Shown here: positions 8,701 to 18,700 of the stretch, one piece after another
Position numbering within the stretch: the first letter of the stretch is position 1
Layout of the letters: each line of letters starts with the position of its first letter
Virus record (IMG/VR): IMGVR_UViG_3300021376_000244
Location: 1-30,094 of that record
Source: a virus
Direction: 5' to 3' (one strand)
Length of the DNA stretch: 30,094 bases
Translations under genes and position numbers: made by a program
The notes under the pieces: model-generated
Seen by the model: the letters and a program-made list of their open reading frames with translations, nothing else
The model's database searches: none
Told to the model about the DNA's origin: nothing

Positions 8701-11700
8701 CAGCATCATCATCATAAACAACGGTATCTACATTTCCAGACCAAATAGCATTTTCTTTTGGCGGGTTTCCAGCTGGAACTAAAATAATTCCACTAGCATT
8801 ACCATTTTCGTCTGTAGTAATTCTACCATTAAATGCAGTTAAGGAGTTTCCAGCAATTCCTGTATAACGTGCATCTGGATTAACCCACCTTGCAATATTT
8901 CTGCCCTCCATAAAAACAAAAATATTTGTATTGGGTTTTAACCGATTAATAGTATATTTGATTGGAATACTTCTAGCAAAAAATGATAGAGATGTTGCAA
9001 CTACATTAGATCCAATTCCTTTTGTACTGATACCTTTACCAATTTCATTATTTTCAGGACTAATATTGGAAGAACTTGATATTGAAGCTGTAGCAACGCT
9101 AGAATCTGAGAGATTTGTATTTACTTCAGCAAACGATCCAATATTGAAAAACGACCTGTTTGCACCCAACCAATTAATTTTATATGAATTAAATAAACTA
9201 GAAAATGCATCTTTTAGTTTATTTTTTGCTAAAAAGATAGAATATAAATTTGTATTATTATCATTAACTAAAGGAGCAACGCTAGTATCATACCAAGAAT
9301 CGACATTTGGAGCAATATTTGCATCTCCTGCATATTGAAGAACAACAAATGGATTTGGATTTACGGTCTTTGTTGCAAATGAATTCCCCAGCAATTCTAT
9401 TTCTGATTTGATTGGAAGAGTAATACGATCTCCCATTCTTTTATATCCAGATACAGATCTTTGATCTTCTCTAGTATTAACTTCGACTAATGAAAAAGAA
9501 TCTTCTTTTGATTGTGGTCTCAAAACTGCCTGCTGGGTATCAATAGCACACTTGTAGTCTAATGATTGCAATGAACCAATTTTATGAGTTTCAAAATTGT
9601 CAACAATAAATCCACTCTTGTAACGATTTGTTCCTGTAGAATCAACGATTTGCATATTTAATGCTTGCTGCTCAAGAACACTGAGAAGAGTATAGTATTC
9701 AAGACGCTCTATTCTTTTTTCTAGTTTACCAATATCACGCATTGTATAACGCTTATTATCAACTGAAGTAATTCTTACATCTTTGCTGCTTTGAGTAAAA
9801 GCAGGAACATACAAGTAATATAATGGGATGGCGTCATTAATTAAATCTGGTCTAGTTGGATTTAAAGATGAATTGCCTTCTTTTAAAATAAATTCTCCTT
9901 TTTTATTTAAGAATACTCCGTCAATACGATCTAAATATTGTTTTTGCGTAAACGAAAAAGTAAATTCAATATTAGAATCTGGAGCTGGGGTGCTTGCAAC
10001 TATACCACCAGTTCCAGTAAACGCCCTGGTAATTGAAGATGAAAGTAAAGAAGTATTTTGGAATCCAGAAATAATTGAATTGTTGTCTATTTTTGGTCTA
10101 AAATCTAAAACATCTTTTAAAGAAACTTTTCCTAAAGATGGAGAATTATATGATGGAATTTGATCTGACGTTACTCCTGCTTCATGTAAATATGAATCAA
10201 CAGTACAAAAGTCTCCCTGAGTATGCTCAAAATAATCAAATGCAACAACTAATTGCCCAACAGTTGGTTGAGATCCTGGCTTTAAAATAATTCTAGAGAC
10301 ATCATAAATTGTATCTCTCTGACCATCATCAAAAGTAAATCTACTAGTAACATCAACACCGCTTACTAGCTTACCATTTCTATCTACAATAGGTGCTTCT
10401 GATGCAGATCCTTCATACACATATCTCAATTTAAACACATCTGCGTAACTAGCTACATCTAAACTACCAGTATCGTAGTCCTTTCCTCTCAAAGGAATGA
10501 TTCTATCTCTGGAAGAATCAATAATAATTCTTTTGTTAATAACAGCAGTCTTTAGTCTTGGTTTTGCTTTTGATACTTCTAACGTTGCTGTTAGTTTTAA
10601 CGTCGGATATTTGCCGTTCGTTGGAACAGTGCCAAAATAATTTAATGGAAATTTGAGTTCGACACTTCCAGAAGTTAAACCACTTGTTGCATCGGTAGAC
10701 GCTTTAATACTTATTTGTTCAGAAGTAACATATACAATATCACCAGTTTTAATATTAGGAGCATCTCCGGGGTTAAGAATAGTAACCAAGAAGTTACTTT
10801 CACTAAAAGAAACAAACCGCTGAGTTCCAAATGGAAGTTGTGCTGCAAATGTCAGTCCCTGCTGTGTACCATTTCCGGTACTTACAAAATCTCTTCTTAG
10901 ATAATAAGTAATTTTTGAATCTTCACTATTTGCAACAATTGAACTCAATTGACTTGTTCCAGTTTTGTAAATTAAAGTCCCCATGTTGAAATTATCTATT
11001 GCTGGACGAACTCGTACAACACTAGTATTGTCAACATCATTTGGCAGAGAACGATCAAAATAAATTCTTGATTTTAAAATGCCTTCTGGTTTTGTTGCTT
11101 GTTGTACAATACAACGTACTACTGTTCCCGAAGTATCTGTAATTTGAATTAAGTCATTTTGTTGTAAAAATTTTGTTGCGTCTCCACCAAATCCGTTACA
11201 CTCAATATATTTTCTTCCCTGCTCGCCACTAAATGTAAAATCTGTAATTCCAATAGTTTCTGTATATTTTTGTTTGCCAAGTTCAACATCTGAAGTAAAT
11301 ATGTTTGTATTTCCAGAACCAAATTCAGCAAAAAATGATTTGACATTTTGTGGTGTATATGTAGTGACTGCGTTTCTAACTAAAACAGGAGTTACAACAG
11401 CTGCTGTTGTAATACCACCACCGCCTGTTGCTTGTATTATATTGATAATTGGTGGTTTGGAATACTCTTGGTTGAAAACTTCTCTATTTACGATATCTGC
11501 GGAAACCAACGCCCCAGAATTATTGAGTCTTAAATTTACTTTTGTATTATCATAATCAATACCATCAACTCTAATTTTTGTTCCTGGAGCGTAATTTAAT
11601 CCTCTTTTATTAACAATAAAATGGGAAATTGTATTATCTTTGGCAATTCTCAGTGAATTATTACTTTCATCAAAAATAGTTTCTCCAGATTTAAAAGTTC

Positions 11701-13852
11701 CAAATAAAGTTTTTACCATCAAAGTTTTTCCAGATGTATAGAAACCAATATCTGAATTGCTCGCAGGACCGCCTTCTACGACCCCGTAAGCGCCGCTTTC
11801 AGCACCGTAGATATATTTACCTGGCGTGAAGCTATCGGCGACTGTAATCGCTTCATCGAGGGTAATTTTGGTAAAGAATTGAGGATCAAAGTATGAAAAT
11901 CCAAAAATAGTATTATAAACAGCACTGCCATCTTCTTTTCTGCCTTTAGAGACAATAATGTCAGTATCTGGATTGAATCCAGTTCCTCTTTCAATAAGAG
12001 TAAAGTTACTTGGTTTTATAGTTCCAATAACAGGGGTGATTGTTTCATTATAATCAACAATGTTTCCAAATGGTGTTGCTCCACTAATTGCATCATTTTG
12101 AGTTAAGTAAATTTCTCTAAAATTTGATCCAGAACCAAGATCATATTCTTTTAGATAATTATCTAGATAATCTTTTCTGCCAGAAACTGTTAATTCTAAA
12201 AAGGTCACCGATCCAGTAGGATCTACTTCTACTCTTTTCACTTTTGAGAATGCTATTGATTTTACCGATGCAGCTACAGATGGTTGTCCTTGATCTGTTC
12301 TTGTTTGTACAAACCAAATAGTTCCAATAGTTGATACAAAATTAGAACCACTTAAAGTAGAATAAGTATTTGCATATTGGGAATTGACAGCAATGTAAAT
12401 GGTTTTGATACCAGTTTGGATATCAAAAAAACTTCCTCTCAAGTTTAACGTTTGTTTAGGATCATTTATACCTTCTGTATTATTTAATCCAATAGATCCA
12501 TCATTGAAAACACAGGATAAAAATACATTTGGATATGCAGTTAACTGTGGTGCCTCGGCGTTTAGTGGGACACTACCGTAAGTGTTAGTAATTTTATATG
12601 TTGGAAGACCTTTTGTTTTAATTCTAATATCTTCTCGATCTAATGTTTCTCTAGCTTTATTTACAGTGATATATTTTGTTTCTTTATTTACAATTTCAAA
12701 CCCTTTGATGTATGCTTTTCCTGGTCCAACACTTGCTAATAATTTTTCCCTAGCTTTTTCTACCGAGTCACCATTTACCAAATTGAATTCGTCTTTTGAA
12801 TACACACCCAGATTTCCATTTTCCTGATAATACTCTCTAATATCAAGAGAAAAATCATCAACAACATAATCACCAGATTCATCATAAGTTCTTCTGGCAA
12901 GAGTTTGTTCTAAAAGATTATAATCAGTTTGAGTTACCTGAGACTGTATAGAACCTAAACGAACGGAAAGAAGTTGAATAAAATTTTTATCAGTAATTTG
13001 ATTTAATGAATACTTTATTAAGTCTAAAGAAATTTTTAATCTGTGCGCCCCAGGAGAAGTATAATTACTAGATCCAATAGCGTTATCATACAGAGAATTA
13101 TCTTCTTCAGCAGTTACAATACTTTCAGAAATTTTAAATCCAATTTTTGCAGATGGTTTATCGTAGTAATTATCAATTACTAATAACTGCGGGTTATTTT
13201 TTACAAAATAACCATTAACAAAATAAATTCCTTCTTCTACTTGTACAGCAGAAGCATATCCCATTGCTGGACTTTCAAGAGAAGATTTTACTCCAGTATC
13301 AGGATTAGTAACTTCAATACTTGTTGGTAAAACACTGCCGTCTGTTCCCACAACCAGTAGAGGAGTATTTATACCATCAACAACTTCTAGTGTTTCACCT
13401 TGACGGAATGTTTCTTCGTTCCCATCATTACCACTATTTGTATAATTTACAAAGATAACATCTGATGTGCTGTCGGTAGCTGTAATTGCATCAATTACAG
13501 TTGCTGTTACTCCAGAAGTAATACCTTTTAATTTTTCTAATTTTAATTGAGAGATATCATATTTTTTATATACAATCTGCCCATCTTGATTAATTGGAAT
13601 TTCAGATACCGAAGACAGTTTTACAAAATTTAATTTTGTATTTAATCCAACTTCTCCTGGAATTACAAGTTCTCCTTGCTTGAAGGAATACTTACCAAAT
13701 TGCTCAATTTGATTTTGTAAAATAGATTGTAGCTGCGTTAATTCTCTTGCCTGAATAGAATACCCAGGACGGAATAAAACTTTATAAAAATTCTTATCCT
13801 GGTCAAAGTCATTGTAGAACGGAGCTACATTCAGGTTTGTCTTTTGGGGCAT
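5705..13852 (-). CDS. Giant DUF4815-like virion structural protein (2715 aa)
   Basis: The N-terminus (NLNVAPFYNDFDQDKNFYKV, then LFRPGYSIQARELTQLQSIL, QNQIEQFGKYSFKQGELVIPG) is the hallmark of DUF4815-type phage structural proteins. Around residues 1365-1400 is the conserved YTMRDIGKLEKRIERLEYY segment with KCAIDTQQAVLRPQ after it. Around 1600-1690 comes IPIKYTINRLKPNTNIFVF, a segment typical of these proteins. Beta modules of the form GxxYxxPxxxI-GxGxGAxAxAxI and GExVxGxxSxAxGxI recur at several places. It is far longer than the DUF4815 domain itself. It starts 29 bases after gp8 and lies where T4 has gp9-gp12 genes, so a baseplate-rim or tail-pin role is likely, but homology to gp10 cannot be claimed from reading alone. 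It is probably co-transcribed with gp8. Confidence 0.85.
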   Translation of the reverse strand: MPQKTNLNVAPFYNDFDQDKNFYKVLFRPGYSIQARELTQLQSILQNQIEQFGKYSFKQGELVIPGEVGLNTKLNFVKLSSVSEIPINQDGQIVYKKYDISQLKLEKLKGITSGVTATVIDAITATDSTSDVIFVNYTNSGNDGNEETFRQGETLEVVDGINTPLLVVGTDGSVLPTSIEVTNPDTGVKSSLESPAMGYASAVQVEEGIYFVNGYFVKNNPQLLVIDNYYDKPSAKIGFKISESIVTAEEDNSLYDNAIGSSNYTSPGAHRLKISLDLIKYSLNQITDKNFIQLLSVRLGSIQSQVTQTDYNLLEQTLARRTYDESGDYVVDDFSLDIREYYQENGNLGVYSKDEFNLVNGDSVEKAREKLLASVGPGKAYIKGFEIVNKETKYITVNKARETLDREDIRIKTKGLPTYKITNTYGSVPLNAEAPQLTAYPNVFLSCVFNDGSIGLNNTEGINDPKQTLNLRGSFFDIQTGIKTIYIAVNSQYANTYSTLSGSNFVSTIGTIWFVQTRTDQGQPSVAASVKSIAFSKVKRVEVDPTGSVTFLELTVSGRKDYLDNYLKEYDLGSGSNFREIYLTQNDAISGATPFGNIVDYNETITPVIGTIKPSNFTLIERGTGFNPDTDIIVSKGRKEDGSAVYNTIFGFSYFDPQFFTKITLDEAITVADSFTPGKYIYGAESGAYGVVEGGPASNSDIGFYTSGKTLMVKTLFGTFKSGETIFDESNNSLRIAKDNTISHFIVNKRGLNYAPGTKIRVDGIDYDNTKVNLRLNNSGALVSADIVNREVFNQEYSKPPIINIIQATGGGGITTAAVVTPVLVRNAVTTYTPQNVKSFFAEFGSGNTNIFTSDVELGKQKYTETIGITDFTFSGEQGRKYIECNGFGGDATKFLQQNDLIQITDTSGTVVRCIVQQATKPEGILKSRIYFDRSLPNDVDNTSVVRVRPAIDNFNMGTLIYKTGTSQLSSIVANSEDSKITYYLRRDFVSTGNGTQQGLTFAAQLPFGTQRFVSFSESNFLVTILNPGDAPNIKTGDIVYVTSEQISIKASTDATSGLTSGSVELKFPLNYFGTVPTNGKYPTLKLTATLEVSKAKPRLKTAVINKRIIIDSSRDRIIPLRGKDYDTGSLDVASYADVFKLRYVYEGSASEAPIVDRNGKLVSGVDVTSRFTFDDGQRDTIYDVSRIILKPGSQPTVGQLVVAFDYFEHTQGDFCTVDSYLHEAGVTSDQIPSYNSPSLGKVSLKDVLDFRPKIDNNSIISGFQNTSLLSSSITRAFTGTGGIVASTPAPDSNIEFTFSFTQKQYLDRIDGVFLNKKGEFILKEGNSSLNPTRPDLINDAIPLYYLYVPAFTQSSKDVRITSVDNKRYTMRDIGKLEKRIERLEYYTLLSVLEQQALNMQIVDSTGTNRYKSGFIVDNFETHKIGSLQSLDYKCAIDTQQAVLRPQSKEDSFSLVEVNTREDQRSVSGYKRMGDRITLPIKSEIELLGNSFATKTVNPNPFVVLQYAGDANIAPNVDSWYDTSVAPLVNDNNTNLYSIFLAKNKLKDAFSSLFNSYKINWLGANRSFFNIGSFAEVNTNLSDSSVATASISSSSNISPENNEIGKGISTKGIGSNVVATSLSFFARSIPIKYTINRLKPNTNIFVFMEGRNIARWVNPDARYTGIAGNSLTAFNGRITTDENGNASGIILVPAGNPPKENAIWSGNVDTVVYDDDAEEIRFTTGAKTIRFTSSSTDASKETIDTYAEIKFYATGLLPENKSSIVSTSPAYFKSNEGTQVTGSNTDNPVKPNPMTQTFKIEKFEGGVFVTAVDLFFSKKSSTIPLRVYLTDIENGKPGKNIIPGSQQMLLPGTYLRVIASDTLTIVKGEKVTGSSSNASGPISRIFDKNNIELAVSSSGVFTLTNDQIYTLVTSNHNGISFKADENLSVPSIITNNNLNNTTKTLKIVKDSGRVTDLRVKNTGSSYESAFLTIESPQLPGGGNATATVRVSGGKIYDTELVLSGSEYTEPPAIVINGTGTGSAGAEIEAFITIDTPAVRMGIATDDVGTTRSITPTKFRFDYPVYLQNDTEYALSIETDSIDYEIWASKLGEIEIATSTIVTTQPALGSLFKSQNTNDWTEDLFEDIKFKMYRADFDISRTATLLLTNENLGYEKLDPNSIETNAESNTTATSDLFKNNNFIFKVYHPDHGFDSDENSYVFFRGAQDVGGLSSSQLNSQLFKVYNPGVDYYSLISINRASANAFGGGSSILSSYNRKYEKIFASIPVLSFSSTKIDSFIKTTNISPVDDNVKTFASYSQTDYEKTFLNEEAFFINQKIITSRINETINDIDRSLTYKIELSSKTSTLSPLVDLSRASIKTITNKIENAKGKEPRFGRRNQILEFYPVYSMLITGVQQSETIALNQIVTGSTTNASGKIVRVEQNVIYVKIKTTNAFTAGETLTFETSTFANPIKVSSAGASKQIFQIPNTLVPPTYVTARNPSVPAQLYSNKISGKIISWNEKTGELTVVNDKLPINNDYDSPIPTTGSGSVFNRNSSVDSQTSDIFRVGDLISYPGQNENQNQFIEVSKITYSDGVDFTSDVQSKNSSSIAKYVTKEISIENPATGIDVRTTVNTTDIENIRILYRIKKSSSQENFDDIEWEYFNTNGAPDNVILASPENSISAITEKQSSYQELSYSVDNLPEFSSFAIKIIMKSSNPAFVPKVQDLRAVASY

Positions 13853-13881
13853 TTCGCAAGATCTCTAAATCTAAATTGAAA

Positions 13882-15660
13882 TTAGAATTCAATTACTAGT
13901 TTAATGTCCTCAATTTGATCAGGAGCTCTAGTAATTTGTCTTCTGTTTTCTATGTATATGATTTCCCCAGAGTTTGGTTCAATTTCTGGAACTGATAAAC
14001 CGCCAACAAAACTAATATCTGCAAGAATTGCATTTTGAGTAGTATCAATATTTCCTGATGCAGTTGATGACTGACCAACAATAGCGTTTGCTGCATTTGA
14101 TTCAAATAAATAAACTTTTCCATTATGTGTATGTAAATCTGGAGATTGGAAATATTTAAGAATTCCGTTTGTGGAATCCCAAGAAACTACCGTTCCTTTT
14201 GCTATCCCACCAGCAACTGTTTGCTTAATTACTTCGTCTGGCATATAATCTGCCGTTGCTCCATTTACTTTAGCAACTCGTGTTCCACGAAGAGTACTAC
14301 TAGAAGCAAAAGTTGTTGATCCATATTCATAGGGATCTTTAATAATTCCAATGCTACGGAAATCATTATCAACGGGGAAGTCTCCTTGACCTTCATCGTA
14401 TGTCAAACGAATGTTTGTCATAATTCTTTTTGCAAATAATTCCTCCTCTGCATTTGATCCATGACCACCAATTGGAGACATAACAACCTCAATCGCTGCA
14501 GTTCCAGTAAATGGAGATACATTTGATGTTAAGGTTGCATTTGTATATACGTTTGCAGTTTTTAGAATTACATTGCCATATGTATATTTCGTACCTTTTT
14601 TATGCATTTTGCATGAAATAATAGATCCAGATCCATTAGTTTCAAACTTAACAATTGCTCCGGTGTTAGTTCCAGATCCAACTCCATCACCAAATACAGG
14701 AGTATAAAGAGTTTCAGATGCAGGAAGACCAGATCCAGCATTTTTGATTACAGCAACATCAATAGACCCACTGACCGCATTTGCTTCAACAGCAACTCTA
14801 GAAGCTTCTCCAACTTCAGCAATTGGCATAAAGTCTGAAGATAAAAATGCCAATACATCACTTGTGGTTAGCGTATACATATGTTTCCAAATGTATCCTG
14901 CAGTTCCTGTTGGCTCTGTGTAAATTCCGTTAGCAAACGTACCTTGACCAGCAGTTGGTTGTAAAGATGGTTCATAAGTTACATTTTGACCAGTTGGATT
15001 TGTTGCTGACTGACCATTGTACAGGCACTTAAATACTTCATATCTAGAGTTCATCACATAGAACTTTGAAGTGGATAATGAAGTTGAACCCAGTGCTGTT
15101 TGAATACCAATTGCTCCACCGCCCCCTGGGGTAGCAGAGTAATTTGGACGATACATATCAAACTTTTGATTCAGTGTCGTGTTCCAATTGTAACGAGGAA
15201 CAACAAGACGAGCAAAAGGAGATGTAATTCTTTTGGCAGCAATCATCTCTTCATAAGTTTTTCTCTTTTCAATTTGATTATCAAGTGGCGCCGGAGGAGA
15301 ATTTTCAGTTCCATATCTATAAACACCGGACTTAGCAGTTGCAGTTGAAGTTCCACCAGTGATAGTAGTTCCAAATGCTGGAGTTGTAGTTGGTGTTGGC
15401 AGAATACCTGTTAAGAGAAGACTGTTTGGGTATACAGCAGAAACAGATCCACTCCATCCCCCACCGCTAACAGTTTCACCAACTTGGAATGTTCCAGTTA
15501 CATTGAAGATTTCGAGATAACTATCCCAACTGGAAGATCTACCAATAAAAAAGTACATTCTTGTACGATTTGCATCAGCGTCATTAGAACCTTCGCTTAG
15601 GGATTCTAGAAACTGTTTCGCATTAAAAATTCTAAAATTTTCTGAAATTATAGCTGCCAT
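13882..15660 (-). CDS. 8: Baseplate wedge subunit gp8 (592 aa)
   Basis: A structural protein of the T4-type baseplate wedge. The N-terminus (MAAIISENFRIFNAKQFLES, then ADANRTRMYFFIGRSSSWDS) is the cyanophage gp8 signature: a FNAKQFLESLSE helix followed by YFFIGR and a tryptophan, matching T4 gp8's TYITFGRSEPW region. Further support is the central SFARLVVPRYNW, WKHMYTLTTSDVL and FLSSDFMPI stretch. At 592 residues it is much longer than T4 gp8 (334), the extra length being inserted modules such as FQVGETVSGGGWSG near residue 55 and GSGxxASE/GTGAIV-type stretches near 300-360. It starts at the ATG 15658-15660 behind a triple late-promoter motif and is followed after 29 bases by the 2715-residue gene. 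Confidence 0.88.
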   Translation of the reverse strand: MAAIISENFRIFNAKQFLESLSEGSNDADANRTRMYFFIGRSSSWDSYLEIFNVTGTFQVGETVSGGGWSGSVSAVYPNSLLLTGILPTPTTTPAFGTTITGGTSTATAKSGVYRYGTENSPPAPLDNQIEKRKTYEEMIAAKRITSPFARLVVPRYNWNTTLNQKFDMYRPNYSATPGGGGAIGIQTALGSTSLSTSKFYVMNSRYEVFKCLYNGQSATNPTGQNVTYEPSLQPTAGQGTFANGIYTEPTGTAGYIWKHMYTLTTSDVLAFLSSDFMPIAEVGEASRVAVEANAVSGSIDVAVIKNAGSGLPASETLYTPVFGDGVGSGTNTGAIVKFETNGSGSIISCKMHKKGTKYTYGNVILKTANVYTNATLTSNVSPFTGTAAIEVVMSPIGGHGSNAEEELFAKRIMTNIRLTYDEGQGDFPVDNDFRSIGIIKDPYEYGSTTFASSSTLRGTRVAKVNGATADYMPDEVIKQTVAGGIAKGTVVSWDSTNGILKYFQSPDLHTHNGKVYLFESNAANAIVGQSSTASGNIDTTQNAILADISFVGGLSVPEIEPNSGEIIYIENRRQITRAPDQIEDIKLVIEF

Positions 15661-15696
15661 AGCACTTTTGTCTGTATAGGGATACTGAATCCGAGT

Positions 15697-15715
15697 TATT
15701 TATATTTATTTATAG
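15697..15715 (-). promoter_or_regulatory. Three overlapping late promoter motifs before gp8
   Basis: Minus-strand elements CTATAAATA (15707-15715), ATAAATA (15703-15709) and TATAAATA (15697-15703) overlap one another in a 19-base run, the first straddling the stop codon of the giant gene. They lie 37-55 bases before the gp8 ATG. Tandem late elements of this kind suggest a strong or multi-start late promoter for gp8 and the 2715-residue gene. Confidence 0.75.
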
Positions 15716-18700
15716 GGCGTTTCTAATATAGGAACCAATTGTGTGTTCCTGGATAAGAGAGTTGTTAACAGCTCTAGTACAGTTTAAAAAACGATCCGTA
15801 AGTTTGTTAGTATAAGATATTTGTTCTTTTCCAATTAATATAGTTCCAGATGATGCAAAGTTGGTAGTGTTTGCATATACAACAACACCAGTTGATAGAT
15901 ATCCAGCATCACCAAAGTTTGGAAGATCTGAAGTATTTAATTGAGTTAAGTAATTATTAATAGATGGATATCCAAGATTAATTGTGTATCCAGGACTTAG
16001 TATATTAGAATTTTTTAAAGTTTCAAAATCATCAATTACAAACCCGTACATATTAAATTCTTCAATGGTCACAGCAGAAACAGAAATACCAGTAGAAGTT
16101 AGAATATCTCCAGTATTCATAAACTTTGCTCCTTCCCATTGACCAAATGTTGGACCAAGTGTATTATTTTCAAGTATTGAACCAAATGTTGCAAATCCCA
16201 ATTCATGATAGAAAGTCCATGCAGTTGTTGTTGTTAGCAATGATTGAGATTCAAAAGTTCTATCAATAACACTAGTTGTAATAATATGTGCAGAATTTTG
16301 AATAAGTGGATTTTGAATTCCGGCAATCGAGGTTGGGTTATAAATGACATACTCTTTTTTGAAATTGAGTAACGGAGCAGTATTTAATTTTCTATTAATA
16401 ATAAGAGTTATATCATATCCAGACGGAACGAATACTGATGCATCAATAGTAGCAAAATTTTCAATTCCTTTAACTCTACTAAGACTGTAATTTACTGCTA
16501 CTGGTGATTGTTTAATAATTTGAGTTCCGATGATTAAACTGTGAGAAGTATCAATTTTTCTACCATTTTTCTTAACAATATCATATTGTCTTGCAGTAAC
16601 TACTTTTGGTGCGGTTGTATATCCACTACCACTATTTGTTAAGACAATATCAATAATTTGACCACGAGATACAATAACTTCTGCTTTTGCGCCACCACCA
16701 TTTTGATCTACAGGAATAAAATGCAATACTGGTGGAGTTTCATATCCATATGCTGTTGTTGGTTGAATAATTCCTTTATTATACAACAATTGTAAATCTT
16801 TTTTATTCCACTCTAAAGAAGAAACTTTGCCATTTTTGATTTTACAGGTTACACTTAGACCAACGCCCAATGTTGATCCATTATAGTTTGTTGTTATGAC
16901 TGATCCAAAGAAATCGTTAGAAACATCAACACCAGGATTATAATTTTTTGGATTAACATATCTTGGGAGCTCATTAATTGTTCTATATTCTTTTTCTCCA
17001 TCAATTTTAACTATATCGCCAACGTTCAAATTAGCAAGCAATCTTCTTTTTTTATAGAATGTCTCATCTGCAGATTTTGTTCCATATAACCATTTTGCAG
17101 AATTTCTTTGCATCCTATAATTATTATCAAAATCTCTAGTAATTTCAAGTGTATTTGTTGTACCAGTCAGTTCGTATTCATCTGAAAAATCAGACTTACT
17201 AGAGAAGAAAATAGATGAATTGTTTAAATCTGGATTATTACCAGCAAGGACAATAATTAATGATTGATTTGTACTTGTAAAGGACTTAATGTTACCTATG
17301 AATTTCTTAATACCACCAACTTTTTGGTATGCAACTTGAAAATTTTCATACGAAGTGTTGTACCAAGTTTTCCAATCAGTGAAATCGTTGTTTGTTGTTG
17401 ATGTGCAAGTAATTTTTATATTATTATAATAAGTATTTTTTTCAAAATCATACAGAGTGACGGTCTGCTTTGTGTCTCTTCCATATAGAAGGATAATCTC
17501 AACACTATTATCAGTGTAAATTGGTTTATCAAATCTGATTGCTGGTCCATTAATTGAATATGATTCTCCATCTACCTGGAGAACTCCATCAAGAAATACA
17601 TACGCAAATCTTGAATCGTCAATATTCTGAACTTCCTTATTCTCTGAATTTAAAATAATAAATGGTCCAGCAGATCCGTCAAGAATACCAGATTTGTCAA
17701 TTTCGCAGCGATAATAATTACCTACACTGTGAGCAAAGAATTTTTCAACTGCTAATGGTTCTTGTACAGTTTTTGTATTTTCTTCTTGCCCCCAAATTGG
17801 TGGTGAAGAAAAGACAACTTTATTTGGAACAGATGATCTATCAATAAAATACGAAGAATCATGTTGTAGAACTCCACTCAACGCGATGAAAAGATTTTCA
17901 TTCTCTTGTGTATTTACAGGAGATCCATCAGTATAGTAGAGATCAAAAATTGTATTTTCACCATTAAAGTAGTCTGGTTTAGATATATCAGCAGTTCCAG
18001 GACCAGTTGTAAGTGTTTCTCTTATATTTTCATATAAAGAATCTAATGAAGATGCAACATCTTCACATTCTGTAAATGTATTATATTTTAATCCGGGATC
18101 AGCAATCAAATTATAATTAGAATATGATCGTAAATTTGTCCAATACCCAGTTGAATTTGGATTTTGAGGAATAGTATCAATCCTACCAGGACCACCTTCT
18201 AATATATCTTCAACTATTTGTGCGTAAGTTAAAATAGCACTTTTAACTTCCTGACAGTATGGATTTACAGTATCAATACGAACATTAGAATCAATTATAG
18301 GAGCAATTATTGTTGTGCCAGAAATTTGATTTAACATCGCATCAATCATAAGAATTGCTGCTTGATTATAAGCATAAATTGATTCTATTAATTCCTTGGC
18401 AATATGAACTCGTTTATTGTTGACAAAATAAGAATTTCCAAAAGCAATTACCTTTTCATTACCACCGTATCTCAAGGAATGTGCCACTGCATCGACAAAA
18501 ATACCAATATCTCTGAAACACAAATCTTCTGTTTTTACCCAAGATGATATTCCAGTATTTTTTGTTACTGTTGGTTTTTGACCATTTGTAATCGCTGTTG
18601 TTAAAATAGAAAATAGGGACGAAATTGCAGAGTTTACATTAGCACACTCAGGTACTTTTGTAATATTTGGATCTGTCACAGCACCTTGATTCGCAACCGC

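Noticed and set aside
13366-13373. TATAAATA on the minus strand near the start of the 2715-residue gene
   Set aside because: Inside a long coding region with no gene start downstream for kilobases; expected by chance in AT-rich DNA.
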